In this document: in pieces, positions 46,825 to 56,350 of the stretch
How positions within the stretch are numbered: the stretch's first letter is position 1
How the letters are laid out: every line of letters begins with the position of its first letter
NCBI GenBank assembly: GCA_963829575.1
Contig: CAWHJF010000012.1
Span: forward strand, 558,001-622,000
Direction of reading: 5' to 3'
DNA: 64,000 nucleotides
Source of the DNA: KACC-23026 sp963829575
Lineage (GTDB): Bacteria; Bacillota; Bacilli; Bacillales; Sporolactobacillaceae
Notes under the pieces: model-generated
Told to the model about the DNA's origin: nothing
Databases searched by the model: none
The model's input: the letters and a program-made list of their open reading frames with translations, nothing else
Translations under genes and position numbers: made by a program

Positions 46825-48222
46825 TTAAGCCCGTCTGTTCACAACATTAGACTCCAACTGTTCCAAGGTAGCATCCTTAGTTTCAGGTGAAAAAAGTAAT
46901 TCGACAACAAGGGTTAGTGCCGTTACAATGGCCACAACGTAAAAACCTGAAGACATCCCTTTTGCACTTAAGATGACAGGTAACATATAGGAACCCACGA
47001 CGCCGCCTAAAAACCGGCCAATTGTTTCAACGGAAGCGGAACCAGTCGTCCGAATATTGGTTGGGTATTGTTCAGCATATGACATTTTAAGGGCAGGGAA
47101 AGCTCCTGTACCAAAGAAGGACATGACACACGCGTAGATTACCATTCCGACAGGGGTTGTTGCAAAACCAAATAGAAGCGCGGCAACACCCGCAATTCCC
47201 ATAAACCCAACATAAACCCATTTTCTCCCAAAGTGTTCAGCTAAGTAGCCGTTCAACAATTTTCCTGGAATCGCAGCCCCTGTTATGATGGCTGTAAATA
47301 GTAGCGAATGAGCAAAGGAAAGACCTTGTGAAGTAAACAAGGTTGGCATATAGGTCATGACAATATAAAACATGAAAAAAGTCCCTGTTGCGGCAATGGC
47401 ACGTGAAACCGTTCTTTGCAGAAAAGGTGGTTTCCAAGGTGTGCCTATCGTTACCTTTGTCAAGCCTGAAAGTGAAGTCTTGACTTGCTTTCTTTTTTTG
47501 GTTGGTTCACGTTTAAGATCAGGCTCTGGAAGCTTGCGCCCGATTAAATTTTCAACATGATGTTCAATGTTGAGCATAATATCGTTTGCTTCTTCATATC
47601 GTCCCTGTTTTGCTAACCAACGTGGTGATTCGGGTAACGCCTTTTTTATTATAAAGGCATAAAAAAATGGAAGTGAAGCCACTGCAAAGAAGATCCTCCA
47701 GGAAAGTGTCATAGGTAAATGCGGTAATATGACAATTCCCAACAAGGGTGCTATAAAGTAACCAACAGAAAGACAGGCATCCATAATTCCATTAAATAAA
47801 GTTCGCTTACGGCTGTTCACAAACTCACTCACGATCGCATATGGAAGCGGAAAGACAGCACCCATCCCCAGTCCAGAAAGGAAACGGAAGACTAAAAGAA
47901 CCGTATAGTTAGGACTAAACGCACATAATAAGGTAAAAAGGCTATATTCGATGATCCCCCAAAAGAGCATTTTCTTTCTTCCATAATGATCGGATAGAAA
48001 ACCAGCAGGAATCAGTCCAATGACAATACCAAAAGTAGAGGCAGCGGTCAGAAGACCCACCTCACTCGGTGTTAAGTGCATAACTTGTTTAATTGGGTTT
48101 AATGCAACCCCTAAAGAACCTATACTTAGTGATTCAATGAACCATGCGAAACCAGCAAGTAAGATCACTTTCCAAGTAAACCATGTTACAGGCAGCCTTT
48201 CAATACGACCCGGTATATTCAT
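46825..48222 (-). CDS. MFS transporter (sugar/aromatic-acid porter type)
   Basis: A 465-residue 12-helix carrier of the major facilitator superfamily. The A-motif GFLSDHYGRKKMLF lies after helix 2 and its repeat GYLAEHFGRKWVY after helix 8. PESPRWLAKQGRYEEA is the sugar-porter signature, and PETKDATLEQLE ends the protein. The central loop is long and basic. It resembles YceI/NiaP-like or aromatic-acid carriers; substrate unknown. First gene of the operon, ATG behind TAGGAGATG. Co-transcription with the acyl-CoA ligase suggests uptake of an organic acid. Confidence 0.82.
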   Translation of the reverse strand: MNIPGRIERLPVTWFTWKVILLAGFAWFIESLSIGSLGVALNPIKQVMHLTPSEVGLLTAASTFGIVIGLIPAGFLSDHYGRKKMLFWGIIEYSLFTLLCAFSPNYTVLLVFRFLSGLGMGAVFPLPYAIVSEFVNSRKRTLFNGIMDACLSVGYFIAPLLGIVILPHLPMTLSWRIFFAVASLPFFYAFIIKKALPESPRWLAKQGRYEEANDIMLNIEHHVENLIGRKLPEPDLKREPTKKRKQVKTSLSGLTKVTIGTPWKPPFLQRTVSRAIAATGTFFMFYIVMTYMPTLFTSQGLSFAHSLLFTAIITGAAIPGKLLNGYLAEHFGRKWVYVGFMGIAGVAALLFGFATTPVGMVIYACVMSFFGTGAFPALKMSYAEQYPTNIRTTGSASVETIGRFLGGVVGSYMLPVILSAKGMSSGFYVVAIVTALTLVVELLFSPETKDATLEQLESNVVNRRA

Positions 48223-49019
48223 ATAAGATCATCTCCTAAAATAAATTTAACACTCAGGTCAAATGATTTTTGGGGTTTTGTAATTGGGTCATCCTTAATA
48301 CTAGTAAAACGCTCCAACCTTTTCAATAAATTTGCTACCATAATCCCCTTCATGATTAGTCCCCCTAAAAGTATTTACTTTGTTTATATTAGAACGAGTT
48401 TCTTAAGAAAAAATTAATTTTATTATAAGTTGGAGGCATTTCATATATCTAATCTCTCACTGGGAATATTTTCAAAACGCAAAAAAGAGCAAGCTTCCCA
48501 AACCTCGCTCGAAATAGTTCAGTACGACTAAAACTAAGTGATCGGAGGAATACTCCCTATGTCTATTTTCCCAAGGAAGCCTATTTGACCTGCAAGATTT
48601 ATATGTTTTAGAACCTAATTAACGACTTGAATCCTCCGAATAATGACAAAACTGAAGAAAAGCGAAATGAAAAAACGTGGTCGAAAACAAAAGCTGAAAG
48701 AGACCAATGGTTAATGGATAAAACTGATCAAGATGCCAAGTTTTTTTGAAAATTAATGAATGAAATTCCTTTAAACTGTGCTTCTTCAACAGAAATAGTT
48801 TTGAAATTGATCAAATTAAGTGGAGGGAATCGAGTGCGATTGTTGCTTTTTATATATTATTACGGTTGGGGTTCCCGTTTTCTGGGGGTAATGATCATAT
48901 TAGAAAAGCACAAACACTCTGGGTTTGCCAAGAGGATCCTGGTAGGTATATTATTAATTCTTTTACATAATTAAAAGGAATCTGCACAACCCAGCAGATT
49001 CCTTTTTTAAAACATATGA
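48223..49019. other. non-coding stretch with possible gene relic
   Basis: About 800 bases with no convincing gene. An open stretch at roughly 48611-48749 (plus) encodes a lysine/glutamate-rich peptide (NDKTEEKRNEKTW...) with no start or ribosome site and may be a relic. The plus frame 48756-48974 has no ribosome site and unusual composition. A terminator ends the region at 48973-49006. Confidence 0.4.
48973..49006 (-). terminator. terminator of the SMR/glycosylation operon
   Basis: AAAAGGAATCTGC and GCAGATTCCTTTT form a 13-bp stem around an 8-nt loop, with T runs on both strands. It lies just past the stop of the last minus-strand gene. Confidence 0.85.
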
Positions 49020-49343
49020 TTACCGATAGATCCCGATGACAAAGGCTCCAGCAATGATGAAAAAGAGTCCCACTAATTTGTAGGCATTCATTTTTTCCTT
49101 TAGGTAGAAATAAGAGAAAATAAACGTCCAAATATAAGTGATGGAGGTTAACGGGAAAATAATGGTATAAGGATAGTGACGAAGGGCAAGGACATTAAGG
49201 ATCGCTCCTAGTCCGTAAAACCCACAACCAATGGAAAAAACAAAGAGTTTGCCAATGAGGCCTTCTTTGGTTGAGACTTTCTTTAAGACTAAACCTCCAA
49301 GGGCTCCGAAAAGTGTCATGCCAAAAAGATAGACGATTATCAT
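49020..49343 (-). CDS. SMR/EamA-type small membrane protein, partner B
   Basis: A 107-residue protein with four membrane helices, in the SMR/DMT superfamily. The middle contains LNVLALRHYPYTIIFPLTSITYIWTFIFSYFYLKEKM, with the GxxLN/ALRxxP feature of EmrE and ArnE/ArnF-like proteins. The EmrE membrane Glu equivalent near the N-terminus is not obvious. It overlaps its partner (upstream) by 4 nt, so the two likely form a heterodimer. Placement after a GT2/GT-C pair suggests a lipid-linked sugar flippase rather than a drug pump. Confidence 0.75.
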   Translation of the reverse strand: MIIVYLFGMTLFGALGGLVLKKVSTKEGLIGKLFVFSIGCGFYGLGAILNVLALRHYPYTIIFPLTSITYIWTFIFSYFYLKEKMNAYKLVGLFFIIAGAFVIGIYR

Positions 49344-49708
49344 TGGAGACCCACATCCTGTTGGTCATGGTCAGGTTGCCTTTCACCAAGTCCAAGGCTA
49401 ATGGCGCCAATGAGAATGAAGGCATCTCCCAATATAAGTTTGGGCGTCAAGGCTTCATGGAGCCAAAGACTTCCGATAACTAAAGAGAATACATACCCTA
49501 AGCTAAGCAAAGGGTGAAGGGTGGACAAGCTCCCGAACCGAAACGCAACGGTCATAATGATGGCTCCCATGCCATATAATAAAAACCCGACATAGAGCTG
49601 CCAGGACTCAAGCCCATGAGGGGCGAGCTTCCAAAAAGCTTGCCCAGTTGCTGTACAGATGGCCGAAACGACCATTAATAAGATCCCAATATATATAGGG
49701 CGTCCCAC
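49340..49708 (-). CDS. SMR/EamA-type small membrane protein, partner A
   Basis: A 122-residue four-helix membrane protein of the SMR/DMT type, with TGQAFWKLAPHGLESW, MTVAFRFGSLSTLHPLLSLGYVFSLVIGSLWLHEAL and a polar C-terminal tail of about 15 residues. GTG start behind GGAGGTGG and immediately after the stop of the GT-C gene. It pairs with the next gene in the same way as ArnE/ArnF-type flippase subunits. Confidence 0.75.
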   Translation of the reverse strand: MGRPIYIGILLMVVSAICTATGQAFWKLAPHGLESWQLYVGFLLYGMGAIIMTVAFRFGSLSTLHPLLSLGYVFSLVIGSLWLHEALTPKLILGDAFILIGAISLGLGERQPDHDQQDVGLQ

Positions 49709-51553
49709 TTAGTCCACCTCCAATTTTCCAAGGAGAAGGAGGAAGGGAACGATAAAAACAAAACTGAACGAATAACGAAAATCCGGTGCCGGCATCGCCA
49801 TAGCAATTGTAATCAATACGAAGCCAGCTGGTAAATAGAAACCGATCCCGCTCCAGCCTCTTCTCCGGATCGAGGCCACGAGTCCAATTAGTAAAAAGAC
49901 TAACGGCAGGGCTCCTTTTAAAAAGTAATTCTCATAGCCCTTTTTGTCGACCATTCTAAAAGCCCGATCTAAAATAGGTTTTAATTTCGGCAGTTTACTC
50001 TTCGTTGTAAGATGGGCAACCGTTTGATTCACTTGCTTCTGGTAATCCGTAAAAGACATAATCGGAAGTTGTGGTGACGCGAACGTCGTTTGTTGCACGT
50101 AGTGGTCATAAGCCGCTTTCATAAGGGCAGGCTTTGGATCATTCCAATTATGTGTTGGGGCATTAATCATAATCCCTAAAGGATAATTTTGCAGATCATA
50201 GGCACTATCAAAATAAGGATTCACATTATCATTAATAGGTGCATGGAATTGCCAAATCGGCGCCATTTGGTTGAGATAGGCACTGACAAATGTCTTAGGA
50301 TTAAGAGCCAACAATTGAACCCATTGTTTTAAATACGTTGAAAAGCTCTGATTGATCACTGAAGCGTTGTACTTCGGATCATGTTTAATCGGATCCGCGG
50401 TTTGCGGGTGGTAGTCTTGTATCCAATTCTTTTCAGGAAGAATCTGATCAAAATAGGCTTTTAATTCTGGCGTGAAATGGCCATGTGCCACATAAGTTGC
50501 CGCTATTTGCTGTGAAGGAACTGCCAAGGCTTGATTCAAAGGGTTTTTGATGACATGAAGAGCATTCATGAGTGGTCCGTTGAATAGGTAATAAAGGATC
50601 AACACAGGAATAGTAACCAAAACCATGCGTTTCCGAGCCCCTTTTACAAACGTAATAAAAAGGACAAGTGCGGCGAGCACCACAGCTGAACCATTATCTC
50701 TTAAATTCATTGCAATAAAGGCCACAAGGATCAATGCCACCATATGTATGGGTTTCCTAAGCCATTCGCCTTTGGTTGTAATAACTTTTGTAAAAAGAAC
50801 CGTTAACAAAAGAATAAAGGCGGCGAAAGGAATGTCCTTCCACATGGTAATCGCATAAAAGCCATTAACAGGATTAAGGGCGTAGATAAGGTCGATTAAA
50901 ATAAGCCACTTTAATGAAACTCCTAATTTTTGTAAAGTATAGAGAGCATACCCGATAATAGCTGAGACTAAGACAATTTGAACAATCGAATAGGAAACCG
51001 GTGAGTCATACAACCAAGTCGTGGCTTGAATTAACCAAGTATGTAGAATGGGATGCCAAGAATTATAAGGCATAATATGATGGGCCATATCCCATTGCCA
51101 AAACGAATCATAGGTCATTTTCCCCGGTGAATAGGTAAGTAAATAAACAAACCAAACGAGCGCTGGAACAATTGCATAGATCAATCCCCACCACCATTTC
51201 GGCTGATAATGTGTGGTTTGAAAAGGTTTCTCTAACCAGAAAAGTAAGCAATAAATACTTAAAGCAAAACCAATTAAAGTGATGAGCGTGACAAGCCACA
51301 TGAGTAACCCTTGGCCTGAAAAAGCATGGGTATGAGAACTATAAACCCATGCCCCTGCTAAAATTAAACTTATAAGCCCTCTCGGAAACGAGAAGGTAGA
51401 AAACAGCTCTTGAAGAATGGGCAGAAAGGCCAATTGGAAGATCACATACAAGATCAGCCAGATCCATTGCCAATTAAATGCGAAATGTGTTAGGTAAAAA
51501 AAAGGTGTTGCAACCCAAAATAAAACGAGTAGCAAAAGATAAGGGATTCTCAC
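49709..51553 (-). CDS. DUF6020-like polytopic membrane protein (GT-C glycosyltransferase type)
   Basis: A 614-residue membrane protein with at least ten helices and one large extracytoplasmic domain between about residues 340 and 540. The motifs YSPGKMTYDSFWQWDMA and NSWHPILHTWLI near residue 145, ITMWKDIPFAAF near 235, NLRDNGSAVV and the ending PAPDFRYSFSFVFIVPFLLLL match the DUF6020/YkoS-type group. Such proteins take a sugar from a polyprenyl-phosphate donor and put it on a wall polymer. GTG start overlapping the GT2 stop (GTGA). The acceptor is unknown; teichoic acid is likely from context. Confidence 0.78.
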   Translation of the reverse strand: MRIPYLLLLVLFWVATPFFYLTHFAFNWQWIWLILYVIFQLAFLPILQELFSTFSFPRGLISLILAGAWVYSSHTHAFSGQGLLMWLVTLITLIGFALSIYCLLFWLEKPFQTTHYQPKWWWGLIYAIVPALVWFVYLLTYSPGKMTYDSFWQWDMAHHIMPYNSWHPILHTWLIQATTWLYDSPVSYSIVQIVLVSAIIGYALYTLQKLGVSLKWLILIDLIYALNPVNGFYAITMWKDIPFAAFILLLTVLFTKVITTKGEWLRKPIHMVALILVAFIAMNLRDNGSAVVLAALVLFITFVKGARKRMVLVTIPVLILYYLFNGPLMNALHVIKNPLNQALAVPSQQIAATYVAHGHFTPELKAYFDQILPEKNWIQDYHPQTADPIKHDPKYNASVINQSFSTYLKQWVQLLALNPKTFVSAYLNQMAPIWQFHAPINDNVNPYFDSAYDLQNYPLGIMINAPTHNWNDPKPALMKAAYDHYVQQTTFASPQLPIMSFTDYQKQVNQTVAHLTTKSKLPKLKPILDRAFRMVDKKGYENYFLKGALPLVFLLIGLVASIRRRGWSGIGFYLPAGFVLITIAMAMPAPDFRYSFSFVFIVPFLLLLGKLEVD

Positions 51554-52524
51554 GATTTCACGAGACTCCTTTCTTCAATGAGCCTTTCTTGACTAATGAC
51601 ATGCTTTAATCGAATTAATTCGAGCTGATACGTTTGATTTTGTTTATGAATAAACGTATCCAAAATGAGTCCGCACATGAAAAACATCATGGCGAGAAGC
51701 ATGAGTCCTGTAGCGAGAATAGCGGTTGGCACACGGTAAATATAATGGAACCGTATATACTCTGAAACGACAGGGACACCCGCGATGAGTCCCAAAAGTA
51801 AAAAGGCGAGAGCAACCATCCCAAAAAAGAAAAACGGTTTGCCGTGCTTGACTAATCGTGAAATGGTTCGGAGGACTTTAAATCCGTCAGTAAAGGTATT
51901 GAGTTTAGACTCACTGCCCTCAGGTCGATCACGATAATCAATTTGAATTTCTTTGATTAGAAAACGATGCTCAAGGGCATGGATGGTCATTTCGGTCTCA
52001 ATCTCAAAACCTGGGCTTAAGACGGGCATACTCTTCACAAAAAAACGACTAAACCCTCTGTAGCCGGTCATGATGTCTTGAACTTGCCCATTGTAGATCC
52101 AATTAATTAGATTTCGAACGAGTTGATTTCCAAAATCATGGAAGTTTCGTTTGTTCTCATTGAAATAGGTGCCATTTGATAGCCGATCACCAATGACAAA
52201 ATCCGCATCCCCTTTTTTCAAGGGCTCAATAAGCTCGGGCGCATACTCCGCGGGATACGTATCGTCCCCATCCACCATGATGTAATAATCCGCATCAATA
52301 TCACGAAACATGGAACGGACGACATTCCCTTTTCCTTGACGCGGCTCCTTTCGAACGATCGCCCCATGCTCAAGGGCTATTTCAACCGTACGATCCTTGG
52401 AATTGTTGTCGTAGACATAAATCTTAGCATGGGGTAGAGTATGTCGAAAATCATCAATGACTTTCCCTATGGTGATCTCTTCATTATAGCAAGGTATGAG
52501 TACGGCAATTTCTTCATTAATCAA
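51550..52524 (-). CDS. GT2 polyprenyl-phosphate glycosyltransferase
   Basis: A 324-residue membrane-bound GT-A enzyme of the dolichol-phosphate-mannose/GtrB kind. It loads a sugar on undecaprenyl phosphate. ALIPCYNEE-type start (VLIPCYNEEITIGKVIDDF), DNNSKDRT, and the metal motif DGDDTYPAE (about residue 95) are clear. SPGFEIETEMTIHAL and DYRDRPEGSESKL follow; two membrane helices occupy about residues 230-290. TTG start behind GGAGGAA. It overlaps the GT-C gene, and with the SMR pair completes a three-component glycosylation module like CsbB/YfhO or YkoT/YkoS. Confidence 0.88.
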   Translation of the reverse strand: MINEEIAVLIPCYNEEITIGKVIDDFRHTLPHAKIYVYDNNSKDRTVEIALEHGAIVRKEPRQGKGNVVRSMFRDIDADYYIMVDGDDTYPAEYAPELIEPLKKGDADFVIGDRLSNGTYFNENKRNFHDFGNQLVRNLINWIYNGQVQDIMTGYRGFSRFFVKSMPVLSPGFEIETEMTIHALEHRFLIKEIQIDYRDRPEGSESKLNTFTDGFKVLRTISRLVKHGKPFFFFGMVALAFLLLGLIAGVPVVSEYIRFHYIYRVPTAILATGLMLLAMMFFMCGLILDTFIHKQNQTYQLELIRLKHVISQERLIEERSLVKS

Positions 52525-52593
52525 TAGAATTCCTCCAGTATCAGGTTTAAACCATTCTCAAAACAACTTTATTATCGTATAGATCCATTCGAA

Positions 52594-54912
52594 TTAAAAG
52601 TCAATTAAAGTTTCGACAAACCGTTCAGCAGAATGCCCATCTAAATAAGTAAAGAACTTATGTTTAAAGGCGTCCACTTTTTCAAGATCGAACTCCTCGT
52701 GCTGAATGGCTTTAATCAGCCCCTCAGTAGTCTTAATAATTGGGCCCGGAACAAAGCTTTCATAATCATAATAGAAGCCGCGTTCACTGATATAAGACTC
52801 TAAGTCATAGGCAAAAAAGAGCATGGGCCGATTCAACAAGGCATATTCAAAAACGAGTGACGAATAGTCACTAATTAAAAGATCAGTTATGGCTAGGATA
52901 TCGTTCATCTCTTGGTTGCTTAAATTTAGAACGAAATGTTTCAAATCGTCTGGAATGACCGACTGTTTTCTGACCGAAGGGTGGAGTTTTAAAATTAAGA
53001 GATAATCTTGATCTAAGGCCTTGGCCATTACCTTCATATCAAGGTGAAGCGTGAAGACCCCACGTTCTTTTGGTCCGCCCCTAAAAGTTGGCGCATAGGT
53101 AATAATTTTTTTGTTTTTAAGCTGCGGATAGAGCCCTAGGTATTTTTCTTTTAAATAAGCGATCCGGTTCTTGTCAAAAAACAGATCTGTCCTTGGAAGG
53201 CCTATAGGGTAAATATTCTCCACAGGGAGACGAAAAGCATCCGCGTATTTTGGGGCCACTTCTTCACCTGTAACAATCGCTTTTGTGTATTTACTATGAG
53301 CACGTCTTTCAAATTCCTCTGTGTTGCTGTCCTTTGATCCAATGGCGCTGAACCCAAACTTCTTAAAGGCTCCCGCAGCATGCCAAATCTGGATGACTTC
53401 AGTTTCTTTTCTAAAAGATAAATTATAGAACGGGCGGTAATAATCATCTAAGACAATATATTTTGCTGTGGCGATATCATAGTAATACGTCAATAATTGC
53501 CTAAAATTCCGAACCTGTTTAAAATAACCTTTTATGATATAAAGGGGCCTTCTGTTCCGTAACTCCTGGTAAATAAATTTAAAAGAATCGCCTAAAGTAT
53601 CCATTTTATTTGAAGCAAAGACAAGCTTCTTTTGGACAGGAAAAAGCCTGAAAATAGGATACATAACACGTCGAATAAACCCACTTTTTATTAAACTTTT
53701 CCCTTTGATCCAGACTTTTTTTAATCGCGAACGAAAGACATACCATTTTAATGGAGAAACACTTTGAGTTAGGTAAGCCTTTTTAACAATGTTGACTTCC
53801 TTCTTAAAACGTGTCACTTCTAATCGATGTTCAGAGCCTGGGTCCATTAACTTAAAACAGGTTGAAATCAAATTAAGGTAGGTTTTATGGGTGTCTGACT
53901 TTAACATGGCAAAACGCAAGGCGATTTCGTAAGTTAAAATGTGATGTAAGGAGGTCAGTTGATTAAAAAATTCAAACGAGAATTCTTCCATCCACTGGTT
54001 AATAATGCTAAGTATTTCGTTTTGAAAAGACCCCTTATTCGATTTAAGCATTTGAATGATAATCGGCCAAACATCTGCCCAGATGATCCGATTGTAATAA
54101 TAAGCTTTTGTGGCTTCACGTGCGTATTTATTTGTTAAATATTTGTCCCATAGATGATCAGAGGCTTTCAGGCTATTCATGACATCCCTTAACACACTAA
54201 GTGAGTTAACTTGAATGGTTTGCGAAAGGGATTCATTCCCTTCAACTTCTCTTCTTCGATATTTATATATAACTTGGTCAACGGTATAGATTTTTTTAGC
54301 TTTAAGATAGGCCTCGATCACAAAAGGGTGATCTTCGGTGACTTTAATCCCCGCTGGAAATCGAACGTCTTTTATCATGCTTCTTTTATACAGTTTGTTA
54401 CAAGGCCCTACTGAATAAAGCAATTCGGGATTGCGAACGAGATTTTTGGCCCCAACTCTATAAACACCATTTTCAAGATGGCTTAAAATATACCATGTTC
54501 GATTTGAATTGAAACTAAGGGAAGCCCCAATAATTAGTTCTGCTTGTTCACGAATCGCAGTTTGATACATCGTCTCTAGGGCATTTTCGGGAAGTAAATC
54601 GTCTGAATCCAAAAAGCTTATAAATTCACCTTTCGAAAGCTCAATCCCAATATTCCGGGCTTGCCCAGGTCCTTTGTTATGCTGCTTAACGAAAGTGACG
54701 CAATCATGTTTTTCTATAAAAGACTCTATGATCTGTGGGCTACGATCCGTAGACCCGTCATCAATAAATATCGTTTCAATATCATTAAGTGTTTGATTCT
54801 CAAGGGAGATCAACGTTTCGGGTAAATAGGCTTCAACGTTGTAGACGGGTACAATCACACTCACCTTATAATTGTCCTTTTTACTTTTGGAGACAATTTC
54901 ATAGTCCATCAT
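52594..54912 (-). CDS. two-domain GT2 glycosyltransferase - CDP-glycerol phosphotransferase
   Basis: A 772-residue fusion. Residues about 15-240 are a GT2 domain (VSVIVPVYNVEAYL, IDDGSTDRS, GEFISFLDSDDLLPENAL). A helical linker follows, then from about residue 420 a PF04464 phosphotransferase domain with QIWHAAGAFKKFGFSAIG, YAPTFRGG, LILKLHPSVRK and LISDYSSLVFEYALLNRPMLFFAYD. The protein could add a sugar and a polyol phosphate in turn. The ATG at 54912 has AAAGGAG upstream; an adjacent ATG at 54909 is equally placed. Its start overlaps the truncated paralog upstream by 14 nt. Confidence 0.85.
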   Translation of the reverse strand: MMDYEIVSKSKKDNYKVSVIVPVYNVEAYLPETLISLENQTLNDIETIFIDDGSTDRSPQIIESFIEKHDCVTFVKQHNKGPGQARNIGIELSKGEFISFLDSDDLLPENALETMYQTAIREQAELIIGASLSFNSNRTWYILSHLENGVYRVGAKNLVRNPELLYSVGPCNKLYKRSMIKDVRFPAGIKVTEDHPFVIEAYLKAKKIYTVDQVIYKYRRREVEGNESLSQTIQVNSLSVLRDVMNSLKASDHLWDKYLTNKYAREATKAYYYNRIIWADVWPIIIQMLKSNKGSFQNEILSIINQWMEEFSFEFFNQLTSLHHILTYEIALRFAMLKSDTHKTYLNLISTCFKLMDPGSEHRLEVTRFKKEVNIVKKAYLTQSVSPLKWYVFRSRLKKVWIKGKSLIKSGFIRRVMYPIFRLFPVQKKLVFASNKMDTLGDSFKFIYQELRNRRPLYIIKGYFKQVRNFRQLLTYYYDIATAKYIVLDDYYRPFYNLSFRKETEVIQIWHAAGAFKKFGFSAIGSKDSNTEEFERRAHSKYTKAIVTGEEVAPKYADAFRLPVENIYPIGLPRTDLFFDKNRIAYLKEKYLGLYPQLKNKKIITYAPTFRGGPKERGVFTLHLDMKVMAKALDQDYLLILKLHPSVRKQSVIPDDLKHFVLNLSNQEMNDILAITDLLISDYSSLVFEYALLNRPMLFFAYDLESYISERGFYYDYESFVPGPIIKTTEGLIKAIQHEEFDLEKVDAFKHKFFTYLDGHSAERFVETLIDF

Positions 54913-56350
54913 CAAAACTCCTTTTGCTTCCTAAGGTGAATTCTCTAAGGAAATCTTCCTTTTGCATAACCTTAATTTCAGGCCGACGCTTATAGAGTTT
55001 ATAAGGGAAGGTATAATCATCCGCAATCACAACTTTGGCAGTCGCGAGATCCTGAAGATATGAAAAAAACTGAGAAATGTTTTTTGACTTTTGTAAGTAA
55101 ACTTTGATCTGATGATTTGGCCACTGCTGGTTCAGTAAAGCCGTCAGTTCTTCTTCAGATGCGTTTAAATGGGTGACTTTACTTGAAATAAATAGGATTT
55201 TATCTTCGAGTTTTTTAAATTTAAAAAAGGGATAAAGGACGGGTGTCACGCCAAATTTTTTGAGAAGAGAGAGTGCTTTGGTTTTTAGTTTCCAACACCT
55301 GTCAATAAATATTCGTGATTTTATTGGGTTTATCGTCCGTGCCCCAATGCCTTTTTCAAGGGCAGACATTTTCTTTGCAGATCCCATGCTTTTGAAATTG
55401 ACCATCACAGAAGGGTCAATGGTAAAAATCCATTGACCTACAAGATTTAACACTAACACTTTATTATGATTTTCTTTAGATTGTCTTAAAAAATTGATAA
55501 TTGCCGGCCACAGGTCGGATTGAAGGATCCGATTATAGTAATAAGCTTGAAGATGCGCTCTAATTTTTTGGTCGGTAATATATTTATTCCAAAGGGGGTC
55601 CGAGACCTTTAAACTATTGATAATATCACGAATCACATTTAGCGCATTCGTAGTGACGGTTTGTGAAAGGGAAGTGGTTTGCTCGCTTTCACGTCTCCTA
55701 TAATTATAAATAACCTTGTCAGTCGAGAAGATTTTGTTTGATTTTAAGTAAGCTTCTATGACAAAAGGTTGATCTTCCGTTACTTTAATTCCGGATGGAA
55801 ACCGAATTTCCTGAATCAATTCTGATTTAAATAATTTATTGCAAGGACCAATTGAATACAGTAATTCAGGATGGGTGATCAAGGTTTTGCTTCCAGGGTT
55901 ATAGACACCATGATTGACATGACCTTGTATATACCACGTTCTTTTGGAATTGAAACTAATTGAGGCGCCTGTCACCATATCTGCTCCGTGATGAATAAGT
56001 GTGGTATATAGTGTTTCAAGGGCCGCTTCTGGCAGTAGGTCATCTGAGTCAACGAAGCAGATGGTTGTCCCCTTGGCAAGCTCAATCCCCGTGTTCCTAG
56101 CAACTCCCGGGCCAGAATTTTTCTGTTTAATGTAGGCCATATTGGGATAACGCGTTGCAAAATCTTTAAGAATCTCCTCACTTTTATCTGTAGACCCGTC
56201 ATCTACGGTAATGACCTCAATTGGTTGCAAGTTTTGTGAAAAGATCGATTGTAGAGTTTCAGCGATAAATTCTTCAGAATTATAAACAGGAATGACCACA
56301 CTGACTTTGTAAGCATCCGGTAAACTCGATGAGAGGATTTGATAGCTCAT
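54899..56350 (-). CDS. truncated GT2 - phosphotransferase paralog
   Basis: A 483-residue paralog of the next gene. The GT2 domain (VSVVIPVYNSEEFI, VDDGSTDKS, TICFVDSDDLLPEAAL; about residues 15-245) and linker are complete. The phosphotransferase part begins (VTPVLYPFFKFKKLEDKILFIS, DLATAKVVIADDYTFPYKLYKRRPEIKVMQ) but stops where the paralog continues QIWHAAG, so the catalytic His and the whole C-terminal half are absent. The last about 20 residues are unrelated to the family and run into the start of the next gene. A deletion after tandem duplication is the simplest account. GT activity may remain. Confidence 0.82.
   Translation of the reverse strand: MSYQILSSSLPDAYKVSVVIPVYNSEEFIAETLQSIFSQNLQPIEVITVDDGSTDKSEEILKDFATRYPNMAYIKQKNSGPGVARNTGIELAKGTTICFVDSDDLLPEAALETLYTTLIHHGADMVTGASISFNSKRTWYIQGHVNHGVYNPGSKTLITHPELLYSIGPCNKLFKSELIQEIRFPSGIKVTEDQPFVIEAYLKSNKIFSTDKVIYNYRRRESEQTTSLSQTVTTNALNVIRDIINSLKVSDPLWNKYITDQKIRAHLQAYYYNRILQSDLWPAIINFLRQSKENHNKVLVLNLVGQWIFTIDPSVMVNFKSMGSAKKMSALEKGIGARTINPIKSRIFIDRCWKLKTKALSLLKKFGVTPVLYPFFKFKKLEDKILFISSKVTHLNASEEELTALLNQQWPNHQIKVYLQKSKNISQFFSYLQDLATAKVVIADDYTFPYKLYKRRPEIKVMQKEDFLREFTLGSKRSFDDGL

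Noticed and set aside
48756..48974. Plus-strand open frame of 72 codons after the MFS gene
   Set aside because: No ribosome-binding site, odd composition, and it ends just before a terminator of the opposite strand. Kept only as part of the non-coding entry.
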